Shown piece by piece: positions 17,226-25,472 of a stretch of DNA of 64,000 nucleotides. A program made the position numbers and the translations under genes. Source of the DNA: Candidatus Coatesiibacteriota bacterium (lineage in GTDB: Bacteria > JAFGND01). The notes beneath the pieces are model-generated. The model was not told where the DNA came from and ran no database searches. It worked only from the letters and a program-made list of their open reading frames with translations. The DNA lies in assembly GCA_016927185.1 (NCBI GenBank), contig JAFGND010000055.1, forward strand, positions 1-64,000. The letters are read 5' to 3'. The first letter of the stretch is position 1. Each line of letters begins with the position of its first letter.

Positions 17226-17999
17226 ATGAAAAAGAAAGAGCTGAAAACCGATATCATATATAATGAGGATTGCATTGAGGGATTGAAGAGAATCCCTGAT
17301 AAATCCATAGACCTTGTTATAACCGATCCTCCATTTGCGATAAATTTCAAGGCAAGAAAAATGAACTATAACAGACTCTACAAGAATGTTTTAGAGGGAT
17401 ATAGTGAAATAAAGGCTGAAGACTATCTTTCGTTTACAAAAAGCTGGATGAATGAGATATACAGAATTCTCAAAGAAACTGGAAGTGCATTTATTTTTTC
17501 CGGCTGGAATAACCTGAAGGATATACTGATAACCATTGATGAATTGGGATTTACGACAGTCAACCATATTATCTGGAAATACCAGTTCGGAGTTGTCACC
17601 AGGAGAAAATTCGTTACATCCCATTATCACTGTCTTTTTATATGCAAAGATGACAGGAAAAGAAAATTCTTTCCGGAATCCCGTTTCAGTAAAAAAGACA
17701 GAAATGAGAATGGCAGAAGCATGAACTATGAAGACAGGGAAGATGTATGGTTTATCAGAAGAGAATACTGGACAAACAAGGAAAAGACACCAACAAAGCT
17801 CCCTTCAGAAATAATAGAGAAAATTCTTCTTTATTCAAGCGAAAAAAATGATATTGTTCTTGACCCATTTTTGGGCTCAGGACAGGTTGCTTATGTAAGC
17901 AAGAAATTGTCGAGAAGATATATCGGTTTTGAACTAGTAAAGACATATTTTGAATTTGCCCAGAAAAGATTGAAAGAAGAGAGTTTCAATAATGAATAG
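17226..17999 (+). CDS. Orphan DNA methyltransferase, beta-class N4/N6
   Basis: Function: site-specific adenine-N6 or cytosine-N4 DNA methylation. Seen: catalytic motif IV DPPF at 34-37 comes before the SAM-binding motif I DPFLGSGQ at 213-220, the beta-class order, followed by YIGFEL (motif X-I region). Between them lies the target-recognition part with a basic segment. Length 257 is short but complete for this class. No restriction endonuclease gene is next to it, so it is probably a solitary regulatory methylase; the recognition site cannot be read from sequence. No clear SD. The end overlaps the next gene by 8 nt. Confidence 0.88.
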   Translation: MKKKELKTDIIYNEDCIEGLKRIPDKSIDLVITDPPFAINFKARKMNYNRLYKNVLEGYSEIKAEDYLSFTKSWMNEIYRILKETGSAFIFSGWNNLKDILITIDELGFTTVNHIIWKYQFGVVTRRKFVTSHYHCLFICKDDRKRKFFPESRFSKKDRNENGRSMNYEDREDVWFIRREYWTNKEKTPTKLPSEIIEKILLYSSEKNDIVLDPFLGSGQVAYVSKKLSRRYIGFELVKTYFEFAQKRLKEESFNNE

Positions 18000-19005
18000 A
18001 TATGTAAATGCAATTGTTTTTGCTTTTATTATGCTCTTGAATGGTTTGCTTTTTTCATACAAGATTGAGACAAGAAAAGTGGACCTGGCAGATGGTGGTT
18101 ATTCAGAAGAGCAAGGTTATAATTTGCTATATAACAAGACGTGGGTAAGGCAAGGGAACTGCAGGATATTTTATGGAAATGGAGACTTGAAATCCAAAGG
18201 TGATTATAAAAGCAATAAGAAAGATGGCCACTGGATAAGCTACTTCAAGAATTTCAATTTAAAATCAGAAGGGGATTACAAGGAAGGAAAAAAGACTGGT
18301 TTATGGAAAACTTACCATCTGTCTGGTGGCCTGGCATCCGAAGGACATTATGATTCTGGCAAGAAAGTTGGTCTTCACAAGTACTGGGCAACAAATGGAC
18401 AGATAACTCTATGGCAAAATTATCACTATGATGATTTGCATGGAGAATTTGCACAATGGTACGAAACAGAGAATCCAGACAGAAATCCATTCATATATGC
18501 AGCATATTATTGTCCTGTTGGAAAATTGCTATGGTATTACGGCATAGAATATAATGACAAACTGATGAATGATTTGAATCAAACAGCAAAAGATACTGAA
18601 GGTCCGGCTCATCCATGCCTTAACGGGAGTTTCTATTTTGGCAAAAGAGATGGTGAATGGAAAGGGTGGTACAAGAACGGCTTTCCAAGGCTATCTATAT
18701 TCTATAACAAGGGAAAAATCACTGATCAGGCAAGAGCCTGGTATCCAAATGGAAATCCTGCAAGCATACAATTCTTTCTGGATGGCAGGAAGCATGGATT
18801 ATGGAGATATTGGTATTCAAGTGGAGTTATAATGAAAGAAATGAGTTACAAAAACGACAAACTCCATGGAAAATATCTTGAATGGTACCCAACAGGAATT
18901 AAGAAAACAATAGGAACCTACAAGGATGGCAAGAGGGTAGGGGACTGGTTTTTCTATGAAGATAATGGAAAAATCTTCAAGGGGAAAAAGTATCCCTTTG
19001 ATTAG
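17992..19005 (+). CDS. Secreted YwqK-type MORN-variant repeat protein
   Basis: Seen: an N-terminal signal peptide (about 1-23) followed by at least seven copies of a 20-24-residue repeat of the form G-x-Y-K-x-G-K-K-x-G-x-W-x-x-Y (PF07661 MORN_2). Examples are GDYKEGKKTGLWKTYH and GTYKDGKRVGDWFFY. A less regular insert lies around 165-205. Known: these repeats form open beta meanders and occur in FCB envelope proteins; the name 'YwqK antitoxin' comes from one Bacillus member and says little here. Inferred: periplasmic or surface scaffold. It starts inside the methyltransferase end, so the two are co-transcribed; a functional link is unproven. Confidence 0.85.
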   Translation: MNRYVNAIVFAFIMLLNGLLFSYKIETRKVDLADGGYSEEQGYNLLYNKTWVRQGNCRIFYGNGDLKSKGDYKSNKKDGHWISYFKNFNLKSEGDYKEGKKTGLWKTYHLSGGLASEGHYDSGKKVGLHKYWATNGQITLWQNYHYDDLHGEFAQWYETENPDRNPFIYAAYYCPVGKLLWYYGIEYNDKLMNDLNQTAKDTEGPAHPCLNGSFYFGKRDGEWKGWYKNGFPRLSIFYNKGKITDQARAWYPNGNPASIQFFLDGRKHGLWRYWYSSGVIMKEMSYKNDKLHGKYLEWYPTGIKKTIGTYKDGKRVGDWFFYEDNGKIFKGKKYPFD

Positions 19006-19011
19006 GCAGTA

Positions 19012-19662
19012 TTACCCGCCAAATGCCCTGTCACCAGCATCACCCAATCCGGGAACTATGTAGCCGTTATCGTTCAAACTGGGATCCAGTGCTGCTACAA
19101 TTAGCTCAGCTTGTGGAAAATTCTGAAAAAGTCTTTCTACCCCTAAAGGAGAAGCAATTACTGCAGCAACAATAAGTCGTTTAGGATTTCCCAGTTTCAG
19201 AAGCTCATCAATCACTTTAAGCAGAGTTGAACCAGAAGCGAGCATGGGATCTGCAAGAAGCAGTATAGTATCTTGTGATATTTCTGGAACATTCATATAA
19301 TCCATTTCAATCTTGAAACGGAAATCACTGTCATTACTTCCTTCTATTCTCTTTGCTGATACTACTCCCATCTTTGCCTCTGGAAAAGCCTTTATCAAAC
19401 CTTCCACAAAAGGCATAGAAGCTCGCAGAATTTGCACTATCACTATATTATCCCTGTCAGGAATTTCTACCCCGTCAGCTTGACCTATGGGAGTTTCCAC
19501 TTTTATTTTCTTTATGCTCATTGTTTTTATTAGCTCATATCCCATTATCCTGCCTAAAGTCACCAATCCCTTTCTGAAAGGGATCTGACTTGTTTTCTTG
19601 TCCCTTAACTTTGTCAGAAGTTCCTGAATCAGAGGATGTTCAAGAATCAGAAGATTTTTCAT
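19012..19662 (-). CDS. upp: Uracil phosphoribosyltransferase
   Basis: Function: converts uracil and PRPP to UMP in pyrimidine salvage. Seen: the PRPP-binding loop LADPMLASGST and the uracil-binding C-terminus GDAGDRAFGG; the N-terminus NLLILEHPLIQ is typical. ATG at 19662 gives 216 residues, close to the family length, and has AAGGA 5 nt upstream; two upstream in-frame ATGs would only add residues without support. It overlaps the glycosyltransferase gene by 23 nt. With cdd in the same operon it forms a pyrimidine-salvage pair around two envelope genes. Confidence 0.93.
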   Translation of the reverse strand: MKNLLILEHPLIQELLTKLRDKKTSQIPFRKGLVTLGRIMGYELIKTMSIKKIKVETPIGQADGVEIPDRDNIVIVQILRASMPFVEGLIKAFPEAKMGVVSAKRIEGSNDSDFRFKIEMDYMNVPEISQDTILLLADPMLASGSTLLKVIDELLKLGNPKRLIVAAVIASPLGVERLFQNFPQAELIVAALDPSLNDNGYIVPGLGDAGDRAFGG

Positions 19663-20839
19663 TGCATTCCTTTCCATATAGTTTCTTATAACCTTCAACT
19701 ATAGAGTTCCAGCCAAACTTTTCTTCCAGCCATTTGAAGCCATTTTCAGCAAACTTTTCTGCCAGTTTCCTGTCTGTCCAGAGTTTCTCAATTGCATTTG
19801 CAAGCTCTTCTGGATCATCAGGTTTGACTAGCAAACCTGTCTTGTTATCAATAATTATATCCACTATTCCCCCAAGATTGCTACCTATAACTGGACGTTT
19901 GTAAGCCATTGCCTCAAGCAGTACAACACCAAGCCCTTCAGTATCCCCCTTGCTGTCAATTACTGCTGGTAAAACGAACATATAAGCTTTGTTATATCTT
20001 TCATCAAGTCCTTTATGATGCAGATTACCAAGAAAAGATACATTTTCATTTATATCAAGATCCAGAGCAAGTTTTTTCAGATGCTTTTCTTCGCTTCCCT
20101 GACCGACTACAACGAGTTTCAGATTATATTTCTCTTTCAAGATCTTTATTGCTTTCAGAAGAACAGGAAGCCCTTTTCTCTCGACTAATCTTCCCACGAA
20201 TAGTATTTCATAACCTAAATCATTGTGTTTGTCTGGAATTTCAAATGGTATCCCATCAGGGATATAGCTAATTTCCCTTCCCAGAATTTCCTTAACTGCG
20301 TCTGCTGTTACAGAGCTGTTTGCACTTGCCCCATCAGCCATTTTCAGCAAATACCTGAATACGGGGATAAGAACAGGGAAACTATGTTTCAACCATCTGA
20401 CTTCAGCTCCATAGTATCTGTGAAAAATCCTTACTTCTGGAGATATCTTTTTCAGAAGAAATCCCCATAATGCATGAGGAAGTGGCCAGTGGATCTGGAC
20501 AATGTCAAACTTACTTTTTTTTACAAAAATCAGTAGATTTATCCATCCAAGAAGCATATAGAAGCAAAGATGTATGAAGTACCATGGTCTGCTTTTTATC
20601 CTGTCAGGAGTAGTCTCATCATGAGTCAAGTCTTCATATTTTCTAAAAAAATACCTGAATCTCTTAACTTTTATGCCTTCGTATTCCTCATCCTTCAATC
20701 CCTTGTATGAAGAAACGAAGACAGAAGGAGTCAAGTCATTTTTCTTCATTTCCTCAAGAAGCTTTATCAACCATGGGGTTATTATATCATCTTTTGAACG
20801 AGGAAATGCGGTTACTACATGGCATATAGATAATGGCAT
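19640..20839 (-). CDS. Family 4 glycosyltransferase
   Basis: Function: retaining GT-B glycosyltransferase, probably transferring a sugar to an envelope glycan. Seen: C-terminal GT4 core with EILFVGRLVERKGL, then the nucleotide-sugar motif EGLGVVLLEAMA (E-x7-E) and PVIGSNLGGIVDII, in a 399-residue protein without transmembrane signal. ATG overlaps the stop of the preceding DUF5683 gene (ATGA). Donor and acceptor unknown. Confidence 0.88.
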   Translation of the reverse strand: MPLSICHVVTAFPRSKDDIITPWLIKLLEEMKKNDLTPSVFVSSYKGLKDEEYEGIKVKRFRYFFRKYEDLTHDETTPDRIKSRPWYFIHLCFYMLLGWINLLIFVKKSKFDIVQIHWPLPHALWGFLLKKISPEVRIFHRYYGAEVRWLKHSFPVLIPVFRYLLKMADGASANSSVTADAVKEILGREISYIPDGIPFEIPDKHNDLGYEILFVGRLVERKGLPVLLKAIKILKEKYNLKLVVVGQGSEEKHLKKLALDLDINENVSFLGNLHHKGLDERYNKAYMFVLPAVIDSKGDTEGLGVVLLEAMAYKRPVIGSNLGGIVDIIIDNKTGLLVKPDDPEELANAIEKLWTDRKLAEKFAENGFKWLEEKFGWNSIVEGYKKLYGKECNEKSSDS

Positions 20840-21498
20840 CAGAATGTAAAGCTAAATCCTATATTATTATTGTTGAAAAAGAATTTTACTCTTTTTTGAG
20901 GCTGTTTGTCATAAATTCCTATATCAATATCACTATCAAAACCATGCATATATGCATCTACATAGGCATCAGCCATCGCAACTAATGCCCAGGCGACTTT
21001 GTACCAGATGAAATCCTCTCTTCTCCTATAGAAAGAAAGATATCTGTTATAATAATAATCTGCATTGTTTTGATCATTTCTATTGGCTGCTTCCTGAGAG
21101 AGAGAGTAGTTGTCATGAGCTCTTATTGCATTATAAATTATGCCAGTAATAAGGAAAACTTCCATTCCCAGGAAAATGCAGGCTTTTACTTTCTTGTCAT
21201 TATAATATTGTCCCCATCCTGGCAGGATAAGACTTTGAAACAATGCTCTTGTTGGTTTCCTTAAAGGAACGAAATCTTCCTTTTTCTTTTTTTTCTCTTT
21301 TTCATCCTCTTTACTAGTCTCTTTTTTCTTTGTATCTTCTTTTTTTGCATCTGAAGCGGTTTCTTTCTTATCATCAGATACTTTTACTGCTGTTCTAGGT
21401 TTTGTTTTAAGAGAATCAGGTAAAAAATAGGGTGACATGAAATCATCAGCTAGTAATTTCAAGGGAAGAAAGATCAAGATTAAAAGAGTTATCTTCAT
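20839..21498 (-). CDS. DUF5683 envelope protein
   Basis: Seen: signal peptide (about 1-17), a Lys/Glu-rich low-complexity linker (about 40-80), then a DUF5683 domain with SLILPGWGQYYN, a hydrophobic helix near residue 125 and the conserved DAYVDAYMHGFD segment near 185; the C-terminus is strand-like. Known: DUF5683 is widespread in Bacteroidota and relatives with no assigned function. It overlaps cdd by 4 nt and the glycosyltransferase by 1 nt. Confidence 0.8.
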   Translation of the reverse strand: MKITLLILIFLPLKLLADDFMSPYFLPDSLKTKPRTAVKVSDDKKETASDAKKEDTKKKETSKEDEKEKKKKKEDFVPLRKPTRALFQSLILPGWGQYYNDKKVKACIFLGMEVFLITGIIYNAIRAHDNYSLSQEAANRNDQNNADYYYNRYLSFYRRREDFIWYKVAWALVAMADAYVDAYMHGFDSDIDIGIYDKQPQKRVKFFFNNNNIGFSFTF

Positions 21499-21893
21499 TC
21501 TTTATCCATACTGAAACCATTAGGGAGAAGTTCTTTCAGATTAAATATTGCTTCGTTTTTATCAGATGCCAAAATCATGATCATGTTTTCTGCAAATTCA
21601 ATCAAGACTTGTCTGCAGGCTCCGCATGGAAATGTCAGTTTCTCAGTTGGCGTGTAAATTGCAATGGCAGTAAATTCTCTTTTCCCTTCAGAAATTGCCC
21701 TGAAAACTGCATTTCTTTCTGCACATGAAGTCAATCCATATGATGAGTTTTCTACATTGCAGCCAGCAAAAACTTCACCATCAATTGTCAATATTGCAGC
21801 ACCTACCTGAAAACTGGAATAAGGTGAATAGGCATTTTGAGAGACTTTTTTTGCCTCTGATATAAGTCTGTTCTTTATTTCTTCTGAAATCAT
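21495..21893 (-). CDS. cdd: Cytidine deaminase
   Basis: Function: deaminates cytidine and deoxycytidine to uridine forms. Seen: zinc ligands Cys57, Cys90 and Cys93 with the catalytic Glu59 in the CAE and PCGAC motifs, and substrate residues in GCNVENSSYG. 132 residues is the homotetrameric class size. AAGGA is 5 nt before the ATG. A TATAAT lies on the minus strand at 21919-21914 with a weak -35, so the salvage operon probably starts here. Confidence 0.95.
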   Translation of the reverse strand: MISEEIKNRLISEAKKVSQNAYSPYSSFQVGAAILTIDGEVFAGCNVENSSYGLTSCAERNAVFRAISEGKREFTAIAIYTPTEKLTFPCGACRQVLIEFAENMIMILASDKNEAIFNLKELLPNGFSMDKE

Positions 21894-21913
21894 TTCTTTC
21901 CTTGACGCATCTT

Positions 21914-21919
21914 ATTATA
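21914..21919 (-). promoter_or_regulatory. TATAAT -10 box of the cdd operon
   Basis: Seen: perfect TATAAT on the minus strand, about 20 nt before the cdd ATG, with TTAGGT as a poor -35 at 17-nt spacing. The 88-nt gap is shared with the divergent ACT-like gene. Confidence 0.4.
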
Positions 21920-21971
21920 TATAAAACATAACCATTACCTAAAGACTATTGATATCAAGCAAGCAAAAAAG

Positions 21972-21977
21972 AAGGAG
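21972..21977 (+). promoter_or_regulatory. Ribosome-binding site deciding the start of the ACT-like gene
   Basis: Seen: AAGGAG at 21972-21977, 4 nt before the ATG at 21982. An earlier in-frame ATG at 21949 has no such site, so the protein should begin at 21982. Confidence 0.7.
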
Positions 21978-21981
21978 CAGT

Positions 21982-23841
21982 ATGGAAATTAAAATAAAGG
22001 AAATTCATCAGAAGCTTCTTGCCAGGAACAAGGAAGCAAACCTTGAAGAAATAGAACAAGCCTATAGTTATTTCAAGAACGCCCTTAATTTTTTTGCCGG
22101 GAATGAAGAGCTAACTAACCTTATAAGCTTGCTGTTGGACTACAAGAAAAGCAGTTCTGTTTCTACATTACTAAATTTCGAAGAAAACAAGTACAATGAC
22201 GAGGATTACGTTTCCATAAGCATTCTTTCTGGAGACTGGCCTGGGCTGGCTGATAGTTGCACAGGCTTGATACATCATCTTGGTTTTAATATTCATTATG
22301 TAAGAGGAATGATTATTCCTTTTGAAAATGAGAATCTGGGTTATGTAATCATAGTATTAAGATTCGCTGATAAGCAAGAATACGGGCATTTCCAGGAATT
22401 GAAACCCAGAATTATACATATACTTCAGTATATCTCCATAGGTATGAAGTCCAAGGAGAAAATACTGTCTTCAGGTAATTATAAACTATTTCTGCTTAAT
22501 GACTTGATAAGAATAATTCAAACTGAAATAAGCAGCTGGAATGAGGATTTGAAAAGAAGAATTACGAAGGAAATAGAACTTTTCATTATGAGTAGGTCAA
22601 CCGCATATCTTCAGGAGAGATCCCCGGAGACTATAGCTGAGCAGATACTCATCAATTTCAGTTTTCATGAAAAAACAAAAGCTACTCATGGAAAGATCCA
22701 GGTAAGAATAAAAGATATTGATTCCCAGCAGCAGCCTCTATCAAATATTACCATTGCTGGTTATGCGGGTCAGATTTCACTGGATTCCTGTCTTGATTCA
22801 ATAAGAAAAACAATACCAGACATGATAATAAAATATAACAAGGATTTTACTTCTCCTGAAGGTATTATTATCATTCAAGTTGAAATGGTTCACCAGAATG
22901 AATCACTTCTGTCAGAGGTTGAAAAGGAGGAATTGATAAATCAGCTACAGAACTTATCAAGGAGGAAAAGACTCTATGATGTTTTCAGCATGGATGGAAA
23001 AGGTGGAATAGAAAACGAATTGAGGATAATCATTCCTGCTCTTGTAAAGGAATATCAGAGATCAAGCACTCCACAGGTCCTGATAGATTTGAAAAGGGAA
23101 ACAGATCTTCTGCTTGAATTCAGGTTAATGGTAGTTAATGATACAGAAGAAGATAATCAATCAATATCAGCGAAATTGATATCTATTATTCAGGCCTCAA
23201 GGGGAGTTCAAATCAAGACAATTGTACCTCCCAGGATAATAGGGAATGTTGAAGTGACAATTTTTGATCTGGAAGCTTTGAAAGATGCTTTCTCTTCGCA
23301 TGAAGACATTTATGAACATCTGAAACAGCAACTAACTGAAACTATCGGAAAATTCAGGGATTTTGATGAAGGAATGAGAAGAAGGGATATTTCCAACCTT
23401 AAGCTGCTTGTCAAATCCCCCGAATTTGCAGGTTACAGTGAAGAACAGATAAAGCAGATATACTTTAACCTTGATGATTTTTACAGAGCTGGAGCATTTT
23501 TCGAAGAAATAACTGCCCAGACTAAATTTTGCCTTGATACATTGAAAGAAGCAAGAGCTTCAGGAAAGAACACTCTGGTAAAAGGAATTTGTACTTATAG
23601 ATTCCTTGCCAATCAGACGAAAATCCCTCTTTCTTCCATTATAGCAGTATTTCTTGCAAAAGACAGAGCTGAGCTTCTACCCAAATGGATTGAGATTTTT
23701 CCGAGTACCGAGGTAACCATGAGCAAGATACCTTTTGGATTGGAAGTAGTTTATTTGTTCAGGTTAACCAAGGAGAAGAAAGCTCTTGAAGATAATGCTT
23801 TCGAGAACTTGATTACTGAAATAGAAAAAGCTATCACTTGA
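21982..23841 (+). CDS. Unknown 619-residue protein with several ACT-like domains
   Basis: Not assigned to a named family. Seen: an N-terminal helical part (1-65), then an ACT-like segment (about 76-130) with DWPGLADSCTGLIHHLGF, the beta-alpha-beta pattern of amino-acid-sensing ACT domains. Two more possible ACT-like or ferredoxin-like segments lie at about 230-300 and 355-425, then a helical stretch and a final strand-rich part (about 560-600). No catalytic motif, membrane segment or signal peptide is evident. Known: large NAD-glutamate dehydrogenases and GlnD carry tandem ACT domains. Inferred: a stand-alone cytosolic sensor or a relative of the N-terminal half of such enzymes. Its 3' end overlaps the convergent gene by 8 nt. 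Confidence 0.7.
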   Translation: MEIKIKEIHQKLLARNKEANLEEIEQAYSYFKNALNFFAGNEELTNLISLLLDYKKSSSVSTLLNFEENKYNDEDYVSISILSGDWPGLADSCTGLIHHLGFNIHYVRGMIIPFENENLGYVIIVLRFADKQEYGHFQELKPRIIHILQYISIGMKSKEKILSSGNYKLFLLNDLIRIIQTEISSWNEDLKRRITKEIELFIMSRSTAYLQERSPETIAEQILINFSFHEKTKATHGKIQVRIKDIDSQQQPLSNITIAGYAGQISLDSCLDSIRKTIPDMIIKYNKDFTSPEGIIIIQVEMVHQNESLLSEVEKEELINQLQNLSRRKRLYDVFSMDGKGGIENELRIIIPALVKEYQRSSTPQVLIDLKRETDLLLEFRLMVVNDTEEDNQSISAKLISIIQASRGVQIKTIVPPRIIGNVEVTIFDLEALKDAFSSHEDIYEHLKQQLTETIGKFRDFDEGMRRRDISNLKLLVKSPEFAGYSEEQIKQIYFNLDDFYRAGAFFEEITAQTKFCLDTLKEARASGKNTLVKGICTYRFLANQTKIPLSSIIAVFLAKDRAELLPKWIEIFPSTEVTMSKIPFGLEVVYLFRLTKEKKALEDNAFENLITEIEKAIT

Positions 23842-24403
23842 TAAATATTGCGAAGTTTTTTATTTCTTTTTCAGCAATTTCTCTGCTGATAACTCTGTAA
23901 GCAGGTTTATAAGTATCCCTATAAATTTGTGAATGATGCATCAAGGGAAGTGTTTTTTGAGCTAATAATGTATTTATCTCACTGAAATCATCAAACTTTT
24001 TCAAGATTATTCCCCAATGATGATCTTCTATCATATTCTTCCATAAGGATCGAAACAAATCGAAGTCTTGATTTGAAATTGATGCGCTGAGTATGAATGA
24101 GTTTAAAACCTCTTTTGCTTCTATTTCATGGAATTTGCAGGAGCAAAAATGACATCTCAGAAATCTTGGTGAAATTATTTGAAATGGAATTGGAGTTCTA
24201 CTTATATCTGCATTTGTCCACTCATCAAGGAACTCTTTTCTTATCAATAAGATGTCCTTTGTGATAAGATGAGAAGATCCCATAATTGACTGATATAATA
24301 GTTTATATATGTCTCTAGCTGTTGTTAGAGGGAAATACCTGAATTCGCTGATCAGAGTATCATTCAACCATGAAGGTATTATGGAACCTCTATTCAACCT
24401 CAT
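23834..24403 (-). CDS. Conserved-looking hypothetical protein with CxxCxC
   Basis: Family not recognised. Seen: 189 residues with IYKLLYQSIMGSSHLI (about 32-48), a cysteine cluster CHFCSC near residue 104, and a C-terminal HHSQIYRDTYKPAYRVI. The His/Tyr/Arg-rich end could be catalytic or metal-binding. The ATG at 24403 is chosen because GGAGG (24416-24412) lies 8 nt upstream; longer in-frame starts lie inside mnmA without an SD. It overlaps the mnmA stop by 14 nt and ends the nadA operon. Its position beside mnmA hints at RNA modification or sulfur handling, but that is guesswork. Confidence 0.65.
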   Translation of the reverse strand: MRLNRGSIIPSWLNDTLISEFRYFPLTTARDIYKLLYQSIMGSSHLITKDILLIRKEFLDEWTNADISRTPIPFQIISPRFLRCHFCSCKFHEIEAKEVLNSFILSASISNQDFDLFRSLWKNMIEDHHWGIILKKFDDFSEINTLLAQKTLPLMHHSQIYRDTYKPAYRVISREIAEKEIKNFAIFIK

Positions 24404-25472
24404 TAATAATACCTCCGCAAAGGATTCTTTCATCAATATAACATACTACGCTTTGCCCTTTTGTTGCTGCATAAGGTTGTTCCAGGAATTCTACTGTGAA
24501 CTCATTCTCACTTATTCTGGAAAGCAAAGAAGAGACTGGTTTTGAATTATACCTTATCTTGGTTAAGACGTGGTATTCCTTGAAATCATCATTATTAAAC
24601 CAATTAGCATTGATTGCTTTTATTTTTCTGCATTTCAGATCGTTGACATCAAAGGAAACTTTAATTTCATTTTTATCAGCATCCATTGATACTATATACA
24701 AAGGTTTTCCTTTAGCTAATCCCAATCCACTTCTCTGTCCAACTGTATATCTGGATAGACCTTTATGTCTTCCCAGTATAGTTCCATCAGCAAGTCTGAT
24801 ATTCCCTGATTCTTCCCTCAATCGGGATTTTGCATAGTACTTATACTTGTAGATAAAGCATAAATCCTGACTGCCTTTTTTATCAGCAACTTCGATTTCA
24901 TATTCTATGGCTTTTTCTCTTACTTGCTGCTTGGTAAATGAGTTAAGTGGTAATATCGTGTAAGGCAGATATTTCCTGTCCAACATCCATAGCATATATG
25001 ACTGATCTATGGCAGTTTCATTACACGCCTTTGAAATGAAGTAATTCTGTCCAATTTTTGAGATGCCTGCATAATGACCTGTTGCCAGATAATGTATCCC
25101 GATTTCCCTCATTTTTTTCATTATAATATCCCACTTTAAAAGAGCATTGCATCTTACGCAAGGATTAGGTGTTCTACCTTTTTCATATTCGTTATTAAAA
25201 TCGGACAGTACGATTTCCTTGAATAAATCAGAAGCATCTATAAAAAAATGTTTTATGCCAAGTCTGTTACTTATCTTCAAGACATCATCTCTTGAATGCT
25301 TTGAAGTATATGCATAATTGTTTTCAGCATTTTTGCAAAGAATTAATGTGGCAGAGACAATCTCATACTCCATTTCTTTCAAAATAGCTGCTGAAACTGC
25401 TGAATCAACTCCTCCACTCAAGGCTACACAAATACTGCTTCCTTTGGGAGGCAGATTACTGAAATCATTCAT
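24390..25472 (-). CDS. mnmA: tRNA 2-thiouridylase MnmA
   Basis: Function: adds sulfur to C2 of wobble uridine 34 in tRNA(Lys, Glu, Gln). Seen: PP-loop SGGVDS at 19-24, NPCVRCN with Cys105 and Cys108, and DLCFI with Cys205; Cys108 and Cys205 align with the catalytic pair of E. coli MnmA. TGHYAG and DQSYMLW are also present. Length 360 is normal. The start overlaps the carbamoyltransferase 2 stop by 8 nt. Confidence 0.95.
   Translation of the reverse strand: MNDFSNLPPKGSSICVALSGGVDSAVSAAILKEMEYEIVSATLILCKNAENNYAYTSKHSRDDVLKISNRLGIKHFFIDASDLFKEIVLSDFNNEYEKGRTPNPCVRCNALLKWDIIMKKMREIGIHYLATGHYAGISKIGQNYFISKACNETAIDQSYMLWMLDRKYLPYTILPLNSFTKQQVREKAIEYEIEVADKKGSQDLCFIYKYKYYAKSRLREESGNIRLADGTILGRHKGLSRYTVGQRSGLGLAKGKPLYIVSMDADKNEIKVSFDVNDLKCRKIKAINANWFNNDDFKEYHVLTKIRYNSKPVSSLLSRISENEFTVEFLEQPYAATKGQSVVCYIDERILCGGIINEVE

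Noticed and set aside
17226-19005. Restriction-modification or toxin-antitoxin system
   Set aside because: No endonuclease or toxin gene adjacent; the 'YwqK antitoxin' label comes from the repeat family name only.
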